NCBI RefSeq assembly: GCF_026914185.1
Contig: NC_070567.1
Span: forward strand, 6,350,001-6,414,000
DNA length: 64,000 nucleotides
Source: Puccinia triticina
Lineage: Eukaryota > Basidiomycota > Pucciniomycetes > Pucciniales > Pucciniaceae
Reading direction: 5' to 3'
Shown: positions 1-11,776 of the stretch, one piece after another
How positions within the stretch are numbered: position 1 is the first letter of the stretch
Layout: every line of letters starts with the position of its first letter
Translations under genes and position numbers: made by a program
Notes under the pieces: generated by a model
The model's input: the letters and a program-made list of their open reading frames with translations, nothing else
What the model was told of the DNA's origin: nothing
Database searches by the model: none

Positions 1-15
1 AATTATACCATTGCC

Positions 16-793
16 ATGCATATTTTGAACCCATCTATTTTATTTATTTTGCTACTGATCAGTATGGTGTGTGCACTTGATCATTTGTCAACATGCAAAG
101 ATCCTGAACTTATCAGAATGGAGGCAATGGGGAATGAATGCCTATGTCCCCACTTAGGCTGCACAAACTCTTACCATGAGACATGGAGAACCTCTTGCAT
201 GAGCTGTGATGCTTTTGAAGAACAATCACACTCTGGATGCAAAGCCCATGAGTGAGTTTTTCTTTTCTTTTCCTTTTAAGTTCAACTTTTTATAAGTGAA
301 AAAAGATTTTCTATTATGATCTCAGTTCAAATCTAGGGTTTTCATAATGAATTAACTGATATGCATATATGAAATTATTTTTGGGGTTGTTTTGCTAGTG
401 CCGTTTGGCAAAAATATCATGATCTTTCTGATCTTGAAGATGATGAAGACACTAAGAGCTCTGAAAACATTCAGTGCCCGTTTTGTGGAAGCTCCCATGA
501 AAGGAGTGACTCTTGTGTGTAATTTATTTTTCCTTCACTACTTGATAATCTCAATTTTTTTTCACTCAATTGTATCTAAATTTTTGTTGTCATAATTGAT
601 CTTCTAAAACTTCTCTTTGGTTCATTTTGCTAGCCCGAATTCCAGAACAGATGTAAATCCTGACCTTGAAGAGGTTCAAGATGAAAGAAATCTTCAAGAA
701 CCATTAAGGAATCCAAAGTTTCTCCTATACTTGTTTCTATCAACAGCATTTCACTTTCTTGATAGGTTCACATTGTTTAAGCATTTCAAATAG
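16..793 (+). CDS. Small secreted cysteine-rich protein, candidate effector
   Basis: Three exons are read: 16-251, 399-518 and 634-793 (171 residues). The introns begin GTGAGT and GTAATT and both end TTTTGCTAG. Phases agree and the sum is 172 codons with a TAG stop. Residues 1-20 form a classical signal peptide: a short N-region, then a Leu/Ile-rich core ending near VCALD. The mature part has about ten cysteines, including CLC, SCMSC and a CPFCGSSHERSDSC motif that resembles a zinc knuckle. An acidic stretch (LEDDEDTKSSE) precedes this motif. A hydrophobic stretch near residues 150-165 could be a membrane anchor or amphipathic helix. I recognise no family. Small cysteine-rich secreted proteins are typical candidate effectors in rusts, but that role is inference. 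The gene starts 15 bases into the window, so its promoter is not visible. The choice of third-exon frame is the weakest point. Confidence 0.6.
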
Positions 794-2960
794 TCTTTTA
801 ATTATATTTCCTCTCAATCTTACCAGAAAGCTTCATATGGCATTCATCTAAAAATGTTAGCTACTTTTCCTTATACTTGTCATCCCAAAATTATCCTTCT
901 GCTGACAAAGCTTGAGGAACCTGTCAAAGTAGAATATCCATTTGAATTTGATGTAGCCAGGGTTCTTGGGTTTGATGGTTACCAATGGGTTGGGTACAGA
1001 AGAGGGCATCATGATCAACCTTGAACAATTAGACAACATGAACATGTAACTTTGAGACAGCTTGAACTTGAATGATTGGACAGTTTGTAGTAAGTTTGCC
1101 AGTAGAAAAAACATGAGCTGCGGGTGTGAATAAGCATGAATCAGATGGAAAATGGTTGTTGGATAGAAAGAGCCAAGACTTCAGGATATTTTTTTTTTCC
1201 AATTTGTTGCCAAGGACAAAACAAGAAATGTGAATGCTGAAATTCTGCCAAGAAGTAATTGTTGGGGTTTCAACTCTTTGCCGCCAATGCGCAAGAGAGG
1301 AGCTGTTTATGATGCTTGAGAAAGGGGAGGTGATGATGGATTGATCACCGGATGTGGCTCAGATGGGGCACAGAAAATGATTATTGCTCTTGGTGTTGCT
1401 ACACCCAATTTCTCACAGGGGTGATTTTGACACACTCTCCAGAGAGTGCCATACCATACCCTTTTTCCAGAACTGTGCTGGATGCTTTTGGTGAAAATAG
1501 TGTAAGAAATAATGAAAAATGCTTGAACTCATCCACAACTGTTCTGAAACTGATCCTGGATTGATCCATCAATCATCAAGAATTCATGCAGAATTCAACT
1601 GTAAATCAATCAGAAAACAGTTTAAACCACTAAGAAACAATGGCCACAATCAAATCATAACTCAATTTCAACTGTTTGTTGGTTGGGATGATTTCTTGGG
1701 TTCAATTCATATTATTCACATGCTAATGAAGTTGCTCATTGTTTTCACTTTGCTAATTTTTCCCTTATGTGTGCGCGTAAAAGTTTTTTACAAATTGCAG
1801 GCTGGGCCTCTTTCAGATCAACAACATGTACACACCGGTTAGAATCATTTGAAAGGCCCACCCAAATTGGCATATTTCCCTAAAAAAAGGCAGGTATCAT
1901 CTATAATTGAGCCAAAAAAGGATGAAAATAGGGTGAAAGTATTTGTCAAGTCAAGCATGGAGGTTTTTGGTAACAGATTTCAGCTAGATAACCTGACTTC
2001 TTAACACATATAAGCTTGTGAGTTGTTTTTATGGTTTTTTGTTTTCCAATGTCTCCATGCACAGGCATGTGATCTTTTTTCCATTTTTACAATGTCACCT
2101 TTGTGTACGCACGTACATTGGGATGACAGATCACCAGAGGGGCTTTTCACGGCTCCATGACAAGTAAAAACTGGTCAAAAAGCCATTAAAGCCACAGCTA
2201 GTCACATTTATGTTGTGTGAAACCCCTTACACGTAGAGAAATTGATCAACATAAATTCACCATAAATGATTGATAATTGGGCATTGAGTAAATATCATTT
2301 CAGTATAGGTTGTAATTGAGTTATCCTTAAAGAATGCAACAGTTCTACACCACGGGTGCAGTTGGACGGCGGGCAGACGTCCGGCCCGACCCCTGCAGTA
2401 AAACTTTGCACGGCGGAAGTTGGGAGGAGTGTATGTCCGGAAGGTCGGGCTGCCCCTGACGGCGGCTAGGCCACGAATCCTACCCGGACATTGGGCTTCA
2501 AGCTGGGATTACCCAGACGTCGGCCGCGGGGCCCAGGGTCATGATGAGATCCAAGCAGCAAAAAGCATCCAGCAGGAGGGTCAATCCGGCAACCACACCT
2601 ACATCCGGAGATTACTTGCTCACCGGCGCAATCACTTCCAGCCACTGCGATAACAACAATCTTCATATCAGTGTCCACCTTATTCAACATTATATACCGC
2701 CTTCTCTACTTATCATGAAGAGCAAACGGTGTGAATTCCAACATTTTTTCTTCTTTTTTTTTCTTTTCTATGTACGATCCGCGAGCACGCTTGGCAGATC
2801 ATACTGGTGGTCTCAGGAAATTCACTTTTTCAAGTGAGTTTCTGACCTTGGGCCAACGGACAGGTTGACTAGTCCGGTGACTTGTTGGGCAGGTCAGCTC
2901 ATTTCCGGGGGCAGCCAACCTGTTGACAACCTCAAGGGCCGGCCAACCATGCTGACCCGC
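794..2960. other. Intergenic, AT-rich, no gene seen
   Basis: No supported gene is present. The stretch is AT-rich up to about 2340, then turns GC-rich (2341-2640 and 2830-2960). It contains a near-palindromic motif at about 1418-1452, whose inverted partner lies at 3727-3763 (listed separately). Short open frames here lack splice or start support. Confidence 0.5.
1418..1452 (+). repeat. Inverted partner of 3727-3763, palindromic core
   Basis: The core CACTCTCCAGAGAGTGCC is almost self-complementary. The surrounding roughly 35 bases match the reverse complement of 3727-3763. The two could be the termini of one 2.35-kb element or two independent insertions of a short palindromic repeat. I found no target-site duplication. 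Confidence 0.5.
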
Positions 2961-2967
2961 CAGGCAG

Positions 2968-3361
2968 CAGCGGTGGGTAGTTATGATACGCTACAATAAC
3001 CACCGTTATCTGCGTAGCGTAATGCTTGCTGTTACTGCGCTCAGACGTTAGCGCTAATAGTAACGACCAGTTGTAACCCCGGGCCTGATTTTTTTGGTGT
3101 GTTACTCGCGTTACTAGTAGCGTAACGCGTTAACCACCGGTTAACGAGATAAAGAGGGGCAAATGGCCCCCTCTGGATCATATTCAGTCAATATCTGCCC
3201 CCCTGTGTGGGCAGATATCGTAACGGATGTCAAATTTCAAACATCCTGGGTGTATGATATTGTAACGCACTTCCGTTACAGTTAACGGTAACGGTAACAA
3301 GAGAAAACCCGTTACGATATTGGTACGTTACCAATAACCGTACCGTAACTACCCACTGTTG
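2968..3361. mobile_element. 394-bp MITE with 7-bp target duplication (family shared with 23030-23424)
   Basis: The element begins CAGCGGTGGGTAGTTA and ends with the inverted form TAACTACCCACTGTTG. It is flanked by the exact 7-bp direct repeat CAGGCAG at 2961-2967 and 3362-3368. The interior is rich in GTTACG/CGTAAC words on both strands and has no coding capacity. A second copy of nearly the same length (395 bp) with matching ends lies at 23030-23424. The ends resemble hAT termini, but hAT elements usually make 8-bp duplications, so the superfamily is open. Confidence 0.85.
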
Positions 3362-3368
3362 CAGGCAG

Positions 3369-5048
3369 ATGGGTTGGCCGGACCTATCAGACAAGCCGAC
3401 CATGCCTTGCGGGTTGGCACGGTTGGAAAAGGTCAGCCTGCCCTCCCTGTTGGGAGGAACAGCCAACGGGTGGTTGGGAAGGGTCGGGCCGACCCAAAGG
3501 GCTGCTTGATGTCCTGCCAGGACGGCCCAACCCAAATCTGACGGGAGGGTCCGCCGCGCGACTCACTTTACAATTGGAGCCGTGGTGTATACAACATTGA
3601 ATGAGGTCCTGTGATACTTCCTCATAAATTATGACAGACTTCCCATTGACTTCTGAATAATTTATCAACCATTTGCTGATACACATCTGACTGACATCAG
3701 ACCCAGAACAAAATAAATTTACAGTTGGGCACTCTCTGGAGAGTGCGTCAAATTCTACCCTGGTGTCACAAGTTCTAAGTTTAAACCCTGCACAAAAATC
3801 TCTCCCAGTTTTCTGGTTTTGATCACATCCCCACCGGCAGTATCCCTGGAAACCCTCTCAACAACAGCAAAACCAACATAAAATCACCCCCCTGCAATTC
3901 TTACACAAGTTTCAGGATTATTTGACCAGTTCTCCCTGGAGGGCATAAATCATTTCCTTTTCCATTCCCCTCCCCCAACTGCTTCCGGCCTAGCACCAGA
4001 CAGATTTCCTCATTGGGCTGGTTCAGTTTTACTGAAATTTTTTTGCAGCCCAAACCTGTTCTTGGGTTGCCCATGGGCCCCCAAGAGGCCACAGCCAAAA
4101 ATTAGATAATAAAAAAGAAAACAAATTTAATGTTTATGACTCAGGAGTAGTTTCTAAACTATATCCATAAAGCCAAGATACACCGGAATAAATATCAAGT
4201 GGGAAAAATGTAGGGTTACTTTTGTCAGATTGGTAATCTAGAAGCTGACTACTTCCTGAACTGAAGTACCTGTTTTGGCAAAACTAAGCTGTGGACAACT
4301 GTCAAACCAGCCTCATTCCTAAACTGACTTCATACAAGCACAGTTTTGGTTACTGCAGCTTTGGCCGGCGTTGTTCAGTCCATGAACCCAATGTTTCACC
4401 AGGAATGGAGCCAATGGACCCTGAAACCTGAATCTTCAGCAAAAAAGTATTCCTGCTTTGGAGAGCCCTCTACCTGTGAGTACAGAAGAACTTGGGCTAT
4501 AAAATGAGCATCTCAGTTCAACCAAATAACTGACTTCCTCATCCAATCTCATCTACTCACTTATCCATAACAAACAACACTTTAGCTTTCATTCTGACTC
4601 ATCTCCAGCCTGTAGCACCTTAGTGCATCAGAATCTAATGACTCCTTTCCATTCAAAAACTTAAGCCATATTCCTTAATTGCCTTTTCCTACATTTGAAC
4701 CTGCACATAATATCTCTGTTTGCTATTACACATACTGTAATTGTCCTGTTTCTTGATCTCACTCAGTAATTTCTTAGCTATCACACCATTCAAATTAAAA
4801 ACAGCAAATCAATCCCATTCTCAATCATACACGTTTTATTTGTTTCATTCACGCTCAACTTAACTCATTAGCACCATTACCCTTTCTCTTTAGGTAAGAG
4901 CAATGACTTGTCTCTATTCTCTTCTGTTTCACTCACATTAGAACAAGTCCCTAATGCAATAAACACTTTAGTTGTTTGAATTCTCACAACTTTTAGGCCA
5001 CTTTCTTGGCAGATGGTTTCCTCGCCTTGATCTAGTCTTGATTACATA
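3369..5048. other. Intergenic, no gene seen
   Basis: A GC-rich tail follows the MITE to about 3560, with AT-rich sequence after it. At 3727-3763 lies the inverted partner of 1418-1452. I see no exon structure, RNA gene or clear promoter here. Confidence 0.5.
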
Positions 5049-5300
5049 TTAATGCCTAAACCAATTTTTTTTCAGGTGCATTTGATAGTTTTCAAGAACC
5101 TGCCCGCCTGTAGAGAAAGCTGATTCAGAAGGCAATGATGTTTTTGGGATCATTATTATTTCCCTAGTGACCTTCAATAGTGATGTGAACCAGGCAGATT
5201 TTGATTTCTTTTTCCACACCTCACATGCGCTCAAAAATCTATCAGCAACCCACCAAACACCAGTTCCTCCCGCAGCACTGAACATCCTACTCTTCAGCAC
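5049..5300 (-). pseudogene. hAT transposase C-terminal dimerisation fragment
   Basis: The minus-strand translation contains the block IPKTSLPSESAFSTGG followed by QVLENYQMHL. This matches the conserved C-terminal dimerisation motif of hAT transposases (IPA(T/S)S.SERxFS.GG..v.d.R..L). The usual Arg after the Ser-Glu pair is Ala here, and the frame is open for only about 80 residues. No BED finger or DDE core is found beside it, so it is a decayed 3' remnant. It belongs to a different hAT lineage from the transposase at 31.7-40.1 kb, which has SVDVE/FSFGRD-type residues at this site. Confidence 0.7.
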
Positions 5301-6072
5301 CCCCTATCCAGCGCGCTCACTGGATGCCATACTTTTCTTGCTGGACAGCCTGCTGGTCCATTTGCTGGTGGTAGTGTGTTTGCCGGTGTAGCATTGTCCC
5401 CAGCCGGGGCCAGTCTTGGCGCACAATATTGCTAAAGCTTTCAGTTATTTACTTTTATGCATAATACTCTGTTCTCTCAAATTGTTATCCATGTGGTACA
5501 TGTGAAAAGGAAGTAATGAAAATTTCTGGATAATCAAAATAGGGGCTTAAAAGCTTTGTAGTGAATCCTCCAAATTATACCCACAGTGAAGAGCCCATTA
5601 CTGGGGTGCACTGACGCCACACAGTTCACCATGTGCCCTTGAGAGGGGCCGCTATCCGCTGTAAAATTTTGGTGTGCTTTGGGCGCCCCAGTGAGAAGTT
5701 ATCATTTCTTTAATTTTTTTGTAATTTTTGGTACAATTACATTTTTGACTCCCATTCCATGCAGCAGAATTACCTTCTGACTCCCAAAAAATGTGTTTGG
5801 GGAGTTGGAATGTATTTTTTGGGAGTTGAGTACTTAACCCCCAAAATTGTTGGCCAATCTGGGGCTTGCCGTTGGGGTTCACATTGGCTCAATCAATTGT
5901 GCTGAAGTTCCATAGATTTGCAAATCGACAAGCAGGAAAGATTTGTGGAGGTGATGTGTTGTTGTGCTGTTGGATGTGGTGCTTGCTTGGATGAGGATAT
6001 GGCTGGATGTGGTTCAAGGACCAAGGTGCATACACTGTGGTGAGCACCTGGGCTTTAGAGGGATGAGTTGTT
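5301..6072. other. Intergenic, no gene seen
   Basis: AT-rich sequence with scattered short open frames that lack family resemblance or splice support. Confidence 0.4.
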
Positions 6073-6239
6073 AATTATGGTATTCAAAATTGCATAGGTT
6101 TTTTTACATAAAATCATAAACTGCAATTTTGGCTGGGAGATGTCACTTTAAGTTTTATGCACGCTGACATCTCCCAGCCAAAATTGGCTTTATGATTTTA
6201 TGTTACCAGTGACATATGCAATTTTGAATACCATAAATT
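6073..6239. mobile_element. Foldback MITE, about 167 bp
   Basis: The left arm (ATGGTATTCAAAATTGCAT, then ACATAAAATCATAAA, then TTTTGGCTGGGAGATGTCA) is repeated in inverted order on the right, ending ATGCAATTTTGAATACCAT. The arms are about 70 bp around a loop of about 20 bp. No coding capacity. Target duplication is unclear. Confidence 0.75.
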
Positions 6240-6659
6240 TACACAAACCGGACAACAGAAGCACATTTTTCATTTTAGATTTGAAAAGTGCAAAATGTTT
6301 TTGAGGAGGCTCTCAGAATTGAAGGGAAGTCATCCAATCAAGCTGCCAAGGGATGTTGTAAAATTTGGCTTGCATGCAACTTTGCCGCTTTGTTTGAGAA
6401 CAAACTTGAATATTGATTCACAAAAGTGGATATGAGGGGCAACTATCCACTTGAAATTGTTTGATATTTCCTTGGAAATTGCACCTCAGATTTGCAGCGG
6501 CAAAGCCGCCTTGGCCTCTAGTGTTACGTTAAAAGGTTCAAGTAAGGTCTGAGAGGCTTCTAAGAGTCATTTTTGTTGGTTTTAATCCATTTTTGCTGCA
6601 GATGTTACTCACGTGATTTGTTTCAAATCCACTATGCCAAAATTTGCAAAATTGAATAT

Positions 6660-7090
6660 ACAATGACTTCCCATTGTCATTTAGAGAGCTCTTGATGCCC
6701 ATCTAAATCCTGAATTACACCTATCAAAAACTCAACCAGTGTACATGAAATTAATGGAGGACTTCCCATCAGCTAAACTGCTTGATCTAGAGGGACAGGC
6801 TAAACCTTCCTGGCTGGTGAAAATTGATTGATATCAAGTTTTCACCAGCAAACAAGGTTTAGCGGCCTCTTTTTTTTTTTTTTTTTGCACGGATTATTTC
6901 TTACTCATATGCGAGGCATAAGAGACAAATAATTTGTAGGAGGAAAAATTTGCCAGTCCACCCTGGAGCAGTGGGTGGACATCCAAAAGTGAGCGACAGA
7001 TCAGGCAACGGGAAGTCCTCCAAATGAACTGTAGGGTTAGGAAAACATTTCCCTTTTGGGTCAAAAATTAAGAATTTGGGTGTGTAACCC
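6660..7090. mobile_element. Decayed MITE interrupted by a second MITE (6756-7021)
   Basis: Bases about 6660-6755 and 7022-7085 together correspond, in inverted orientation, to the intact element at 22068-22268 (shared words TTTAGAGAGCTCT, GTACACTGG/GTGCACTG and TTTTCCTAACCCTACAG). The inner element 6756-7021 splits them. Outer borders are approximate because the 6660 end has lost part of its terminal repeat. Confidence 0.65.
6756..7021. mobile_element. Nested MITE, GGAGGACTTCCC termini, 266 bp
   Basis: It starts GGAGGACTTCCC and ends GGGAAGTCCTCC. An internal hairpin runs from GGCTAAACCTTCCTGGCTGG to CCAGCAAACAAGGTTTAGC, followed by a long T tract at about 6870. The same hairpin occurs in the relative at 17588-17751. 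It sits inside an older member of the same terminal-repeat family. Confidence 0.75.
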
Positions 7091-7099
7091 AAAAAACCA

Positions 7100-7430
7100 A
7101 AACTACAGCCGTTTCAAAATGGCAAATTCCTAGGATATTACGTAAGAGTAGGTCCTGATAACACCGCGGCTCTCCGCTCTCCATCGCCTTTTTGTTTGAG
7201 CGAGGTCTCTTCAAAATCGGAGTCGATAGAAAGACAGAGCCAAGATGCACATGTGGTCGGAACCTTGCCAGGCCTTTTCACATCAACCAGAGTTTCCGGC
7301 GGTCGGCGGCACTCTGCTCCCCGCTCAGCCCCGCAGAGGAGCGCCTTTGTTAAGTTAGGCAGAGGGGAAGTCAAGCACGGCCGAGGGGGGCATTGCTCCA
7401 AGGCTCCCACCCCCAGCGGGCCCACCGAAG
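7100..7430 (+). promoter_or_regulatory. Upstream region of ALG2
   Basis: Composition shifts from AT-rich repeat to GC-rich about 250 bases before the ALG2 start. No TATA box is evident. The open frames here (for example a 184-residue plus-strand frame from 7196) overlap the ALG2 start in another frame and are judged spurious. Confidence 0.35.
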
Positions 7431-9022
7431 ATGACCACTCCCAAACCACTCCGGATCGCATTCATCCATCCCGACCTCGGCATTGGCGGCGCCGAACGAC
7501 TGGTCGTCGATGCAGCCATCGCACTCTCCAGGCTCGGCCACGCCGTCACGATCTACACCTCATCCCACCAGCCCGAGCGGGCGTTTGCCGAGACGACCGA
7601 CGGCACGATCCCCGTCAAGCTGCTCGGCAACAGGCTCTTCCCCAGATCGTTCAAGAACCGCTTCATCACCGTCTGCGCCATCCTCCGCCAACTCCACCTG
7701 TCCATCAATCTGATCATCTCCAGGCTGTTCTCAGACACCGACGCCGCTGACATCTACTTCGTCGACCAGCTCTCGGCCTCCATCCCCTTGCTCAGATATG
7801 GTACCCGCACCCGGCTCCTCTTCTACTGCCACTTCCCAGACCTACTGCTTTCCCCAAGCACCAGTAGCCCACCCAAAACCACTCAAGCATGGCTCCTCTC
7901 GAAACTCAAGCTGATCTACCGGATCCCATTGGATTGGCTAGAGGAATCCACAACCGGTCAGGCTTCATCGCTATCATTATTATCAGGGCCTAACCGCTGA
8001 TTATTCTAGACCCTAGCCAATGCCGATACTATCCTCGTCAACTCACAGTTCACCGCCGAGGTATTCGGCCGGACAATGACCTCGATCACCAAGCAACCCA
8101 AAGTTGTCTATCCTGGCGTGGATGTCAACATCTACGATTGTCCGAAAGCCGACCAGATCGACCAGCAGAAAACTAGCGTGATCCATTCGTGCGTTTCTCT
8201 CATCTCCCTCCCCTAGTTGGTGGCTGCTTTTCTCAGATCTCTGCAAATCTACCTAAAACTCTACTTCGATCTAGTGACCGGCCAACGATCTTGTCGATCA
8301 ACCGTTTCGAACAGAAGAAGGATATCAACCTCCTGCTACAAGCGTACATCCAGCTGAGGAAGAGCGACAACACTGCCAGTAATCCGACTTTGGCCCCTCG
8401 CCTGGTCCTAGCAGGCGGGTACGACGAGCGGTTGATGGACAACCGGCAGACCTTGAAGGCACTTCAGGAGAGCGTTCCGAATGATCTAGTCCAGCTGACT
8501 CTGTCGACGGAGGAAATCGTCGAGCGAGCGGAGCGTGTGCCGGACGTGCTGTTCCTGCTCAACGTATCCCAGGAGCACAAACTGGCGCTCCTGCACGCCC
8601 GGTCGACCAAACTGCTGGGCTACACGGCCTCCAACGAGCATCTGGGCATCGGTCCGCTCGAGGCCATGGCCTGTCGGCTGCCCGTCCTCGCCGTCGACTC
8701 CGGCGGACCCCGCGAGACCGTCAGCCACCAGCGCACCGGCTTCCTCGTCCCCCCTGACCCCGAGACATGGGCACACTCCATCCGAAACATCCTCGACATG
8801 GACGACCACCAACGACGCCTGATCGGAGACGCCGGCCGCAAACGCGTCCAAGAGCTCTTCTCCACAGACGTCATGGGCAAACATTTCGAACACGCCATCC
8901 GTGATACCCTCAGCCCTGCCCATCAAACCGATCTCTGGCTCGAACCCGGCTTTCTGCGTCTACTCGCGATCCTGGTTATCCCCTTCTTGACCATCTGGAT
9001 CGGCACTTGGACACTCATGTAG
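7431..9022 (+). CDS. ALG2: Alpha-1,3/1,6-mannosyltransferase ALG2
   Basis: Three exons, 7431-7956, 8017-8188 and 8275-9022, encode 481 residues. ALG2 is a GT4-family, GT-B-fold enzyme at the ER. Using GDP-mannose, it adds the second (alpha-1,3) and third (alpha-1,6) mannoses to dolichol-linked Man1GlcNAc2 for N-glycan precursors. The N-terminal GGAER loop is at residues 19-23. The sequence CHFPD follows in the first domain, then LVNSQFTAEVFGR after intron 1. SINRFEQKKDINLLL opens the nucleotide-sugar domain, and the EX7E-type motif EHLGIGPLE is near residues 354-362, followed by VDSGGPRE. The last roughly 25 residues are hydrophobic, as in yeast Alg2 (about 503 residues). Intron 1 was set by keeping the TT-x-x-AD spacing of known ALG2 proteins. 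The start is the first ATG before the conserved domain. The gene is GC-richer than its surroundings and intact. Confidence 0.93.
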
Positions 9023-9287
9023 AAAAACATTCTTCTCAACTCTCATTGTGCTGTAGATCAAGAGCATAGCTTTGTGTGTGACTAAAAAATGGCCAAAACT
9101 GAAATACATGACGTTCTGAACGACTCTCAAACTGAAACTCGTGCAGAATGCATTCCAACCAAGGTAATCTCATATGTCCAGGCTGAATGCGTATTGACTT
9201 GCTAAAACTCTCAATGAAGTAGGGAGAACATGAGAATGATTCTAAAGAAACCCACCCTAGTGAATCAATCAAGCAAGCTCAATACTC

Positions 9288-9490
9288 CAAGTTGAGGGCA
9301 AGCAATTTGCATGCATTCTGGCAAGTTGCTCTGCACACAAAACTATGCACGGTGAGTTGCCAATATTGATGGCAAGGCTTCATGTAGCTAACACAGGCTA
9401 CAACCTGCATGAATTTTGGTAACTTACCATGTATGTTATTTGTGCAGAGCAGCGTGCTAAAATGCATGTAAGTTGCCTGCCGTCAACTTT
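9288..9490. mobile_element. Foldback repeat, about 200 bp
   Basis: The left arm beginning CAAGTTGAGGGCAAG and running through GCATGCATTCTGGCAAG to CTCTGCACACAAA is repeated inverted at 9440-9490. Arms are about 50 bp with roughly 80% identity. It lies in the ALG2 3' flank and has no coding capacity. Confidence 0.6.
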
Positions 9491-11776
9491 GAAATCCTCT
9501 AATACAAGAAAAACTTACAAGTTGTCAATAATGATACTCCAGTGCCAGTGCTCTTTAACTCCAAATTGTTGCACAATCTCCTTGGTTGCACAGTCACTGT
9601 GCACCAAATTTGGTTGAAACATGTACCCTTTGGGCAGGGATTGAAGAGCAAAACAAGCTTCCCCAGAGTTTCCAGAGGCCAACTGCTGCCAGCAATCTAA
9701 CTTTTTATTGTAGTTTCAAAAGATAAGAAGTGCAAAATGCTCTTGTGGCAAACAATTACAAAACTGGTTATCAGTTGGATGTGTTAGGAAGCTTTAGTTA
9801 ATTCTTTTTGTACTAAGTAGAAGATAGAGTATCTTTGGTCAATGTCAGCAGCTCTTTAAGATCTGATGATCAATGTTGCAAATTTGCAATGATGTATTTA
9901 AATGCATTTTTTTGTAGTTTCATTTCTCCATTTTGCCATCAAAAGGAAGCCAGGTCTAGGAGACAACAAGTGTCAGTGAATATGACTTTGGACTGCTCAG
10001 AAGAGACTGCCAGCATTTCTGACCAGACTGCTTTGGCTTGGCTTTCTCCAGATGAGTGGTCTCTGGTTCTTTTTCTTCAAAATCAATACTGCTCAACCAA
10101 GGAGATCAACAGGCTCAGTTAGTTCATCCAAACTGGCTGGGCTTACTGGATACTTGCCAGGTGAATTTCTTGATGGCTCAATGTGATTTCAACATGGCTG
10201 TTTGTGTTGAGCTTGCTGAAGTGCTTGGGTCTGTGAAACATCTGATGATGAGCTTCAAGAGGTATCCAATTTAATACAAACATCTTCTGCTTGTGGTTTG
10301 TATCCCTCCAACTGGCCACTTCCCTCCTGAGTCCTAGCATACATATCCACTCTGCCAAAATTTTGCTTCACCCTGAACCAGTGACAGATCTGAATTGTAT
10401 AAATCTTATCCTGAAAACATGTGAAATATATCAATTGGTGTGGTGGTCAGAACAGTGCACATGGTGGAATTCAATTTACGGAGTGTTGCTGGCAGACCAA
10501 GCTTCAAGACATTTGAGGATCAAGATCAAGATCTCAATTAGTGCCAAGGCATTGTACTTTGACATTCAAGGATCAGCCTCCAATATTTAAGGTTTAGCCT
10601 CCACTTGGCCAATTCAGGTTTTCCATTGCATTACACTCTTCTTGGCTATGTTTCTTTCTTTCTCAACATTGTTTTTGTTTCTCTGTTCCGCTCTTTTCTA
10701 TCCTTGGTTGTTTCTGTGAATTATTGCTGCATTGGGATTTCTGGTTGCAGAGTGTTGCCTGGTTGTGGTGTTGGTTGTTTTTGTTGTGTCTGCGTATCTT
10801 GTTTTCTTAGTAGTGGATGTGCCTCAGATACAAGCACATGCCACTCCTCCCCAGAATGTAGTTCAAGTTCCCTGGGAGCTTGGACAAGGTCCCCCATGCA
10901 ATTCCATCCTGATCCAAGGGAAAGAACATCACATCCTGAGTTTTTACCAATCCTGATCCTGATTCAAGAGTTCAGGCTCCCCTCTCATGCGAGATATTCT
11001 CAGGTTTGAGCCTATTCCAGATCCCTTCTCCAATTCCCTGACCCTCCAATCCCACCATATTTATAGTTGAACCTTGTGCTTCTCTCTTTGACTCACCAAC
11101 ACAATTTTTTAGTCCTTATTTCCTTGATTCTCATCCACCCAATTCTGCCAAGGGTATTCATCCCCCTTGTCTCCTCAAACCAATCCTCCCCCGGGCCCCC
11201 ACCTACACTATCCAGTTATTTTATCCTTTTTCTGCTTGAGATTTACAGACAGCAATGAGGGAAGCTATACATCACTTTCCCCTCACCGCGCTGCCTATGG
11301 TCTGACACCATAGGTGCTCTATATATATTGTTATTGCATGAAAATTCATCAACTATTGGTTTTAGTAGAACAATCAAGTCAAGCTTCAAATTTGGAAGGA
11401 AGATATCAAAAAGCAACTATACAAATTTGTTGACAAAAATTGCTTGAGAAGAAGTTTTCCCCGGAAAACAAGGTTTAAAATCTACTTTTGAGTTAAGCCA
11501 TTCAGACAACATGAAGGCCTACATCAACTGCATTATTTCTTTTGCTTATGATTTTGGTTATGGTCTTTAAAATTAAGAAATTAAGCATTTTTCACATTAT
11601 GAACTTGTTATCTACAATCATTAGTCGTTGAATTTTATTCAAGGGTTTTAGAATTTGGTCATAAATTTACAGACACAGACAGTATGAGATCGTGTTTTTA
11701 GTTGGCTAGAGCTCCTGGCTGGCGCGTATAACTACATCATATGAGGGATGGGTTTTAATCGGAAATAGATGACCGA
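9491..11776. other. Intergenic, no gene seen
   Basis: AT-rich region with pyrimidine-rich runs at 10600-11260. Open frames of up to 134 residues in 10600-11000 are low-complexity and lack start or splice support. A short segment near 11190 (CTCCCCCGGGCCCCC) resembles intron sequence near 51220, which suggests a distant repeat relationship. Confidence 0.4.
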
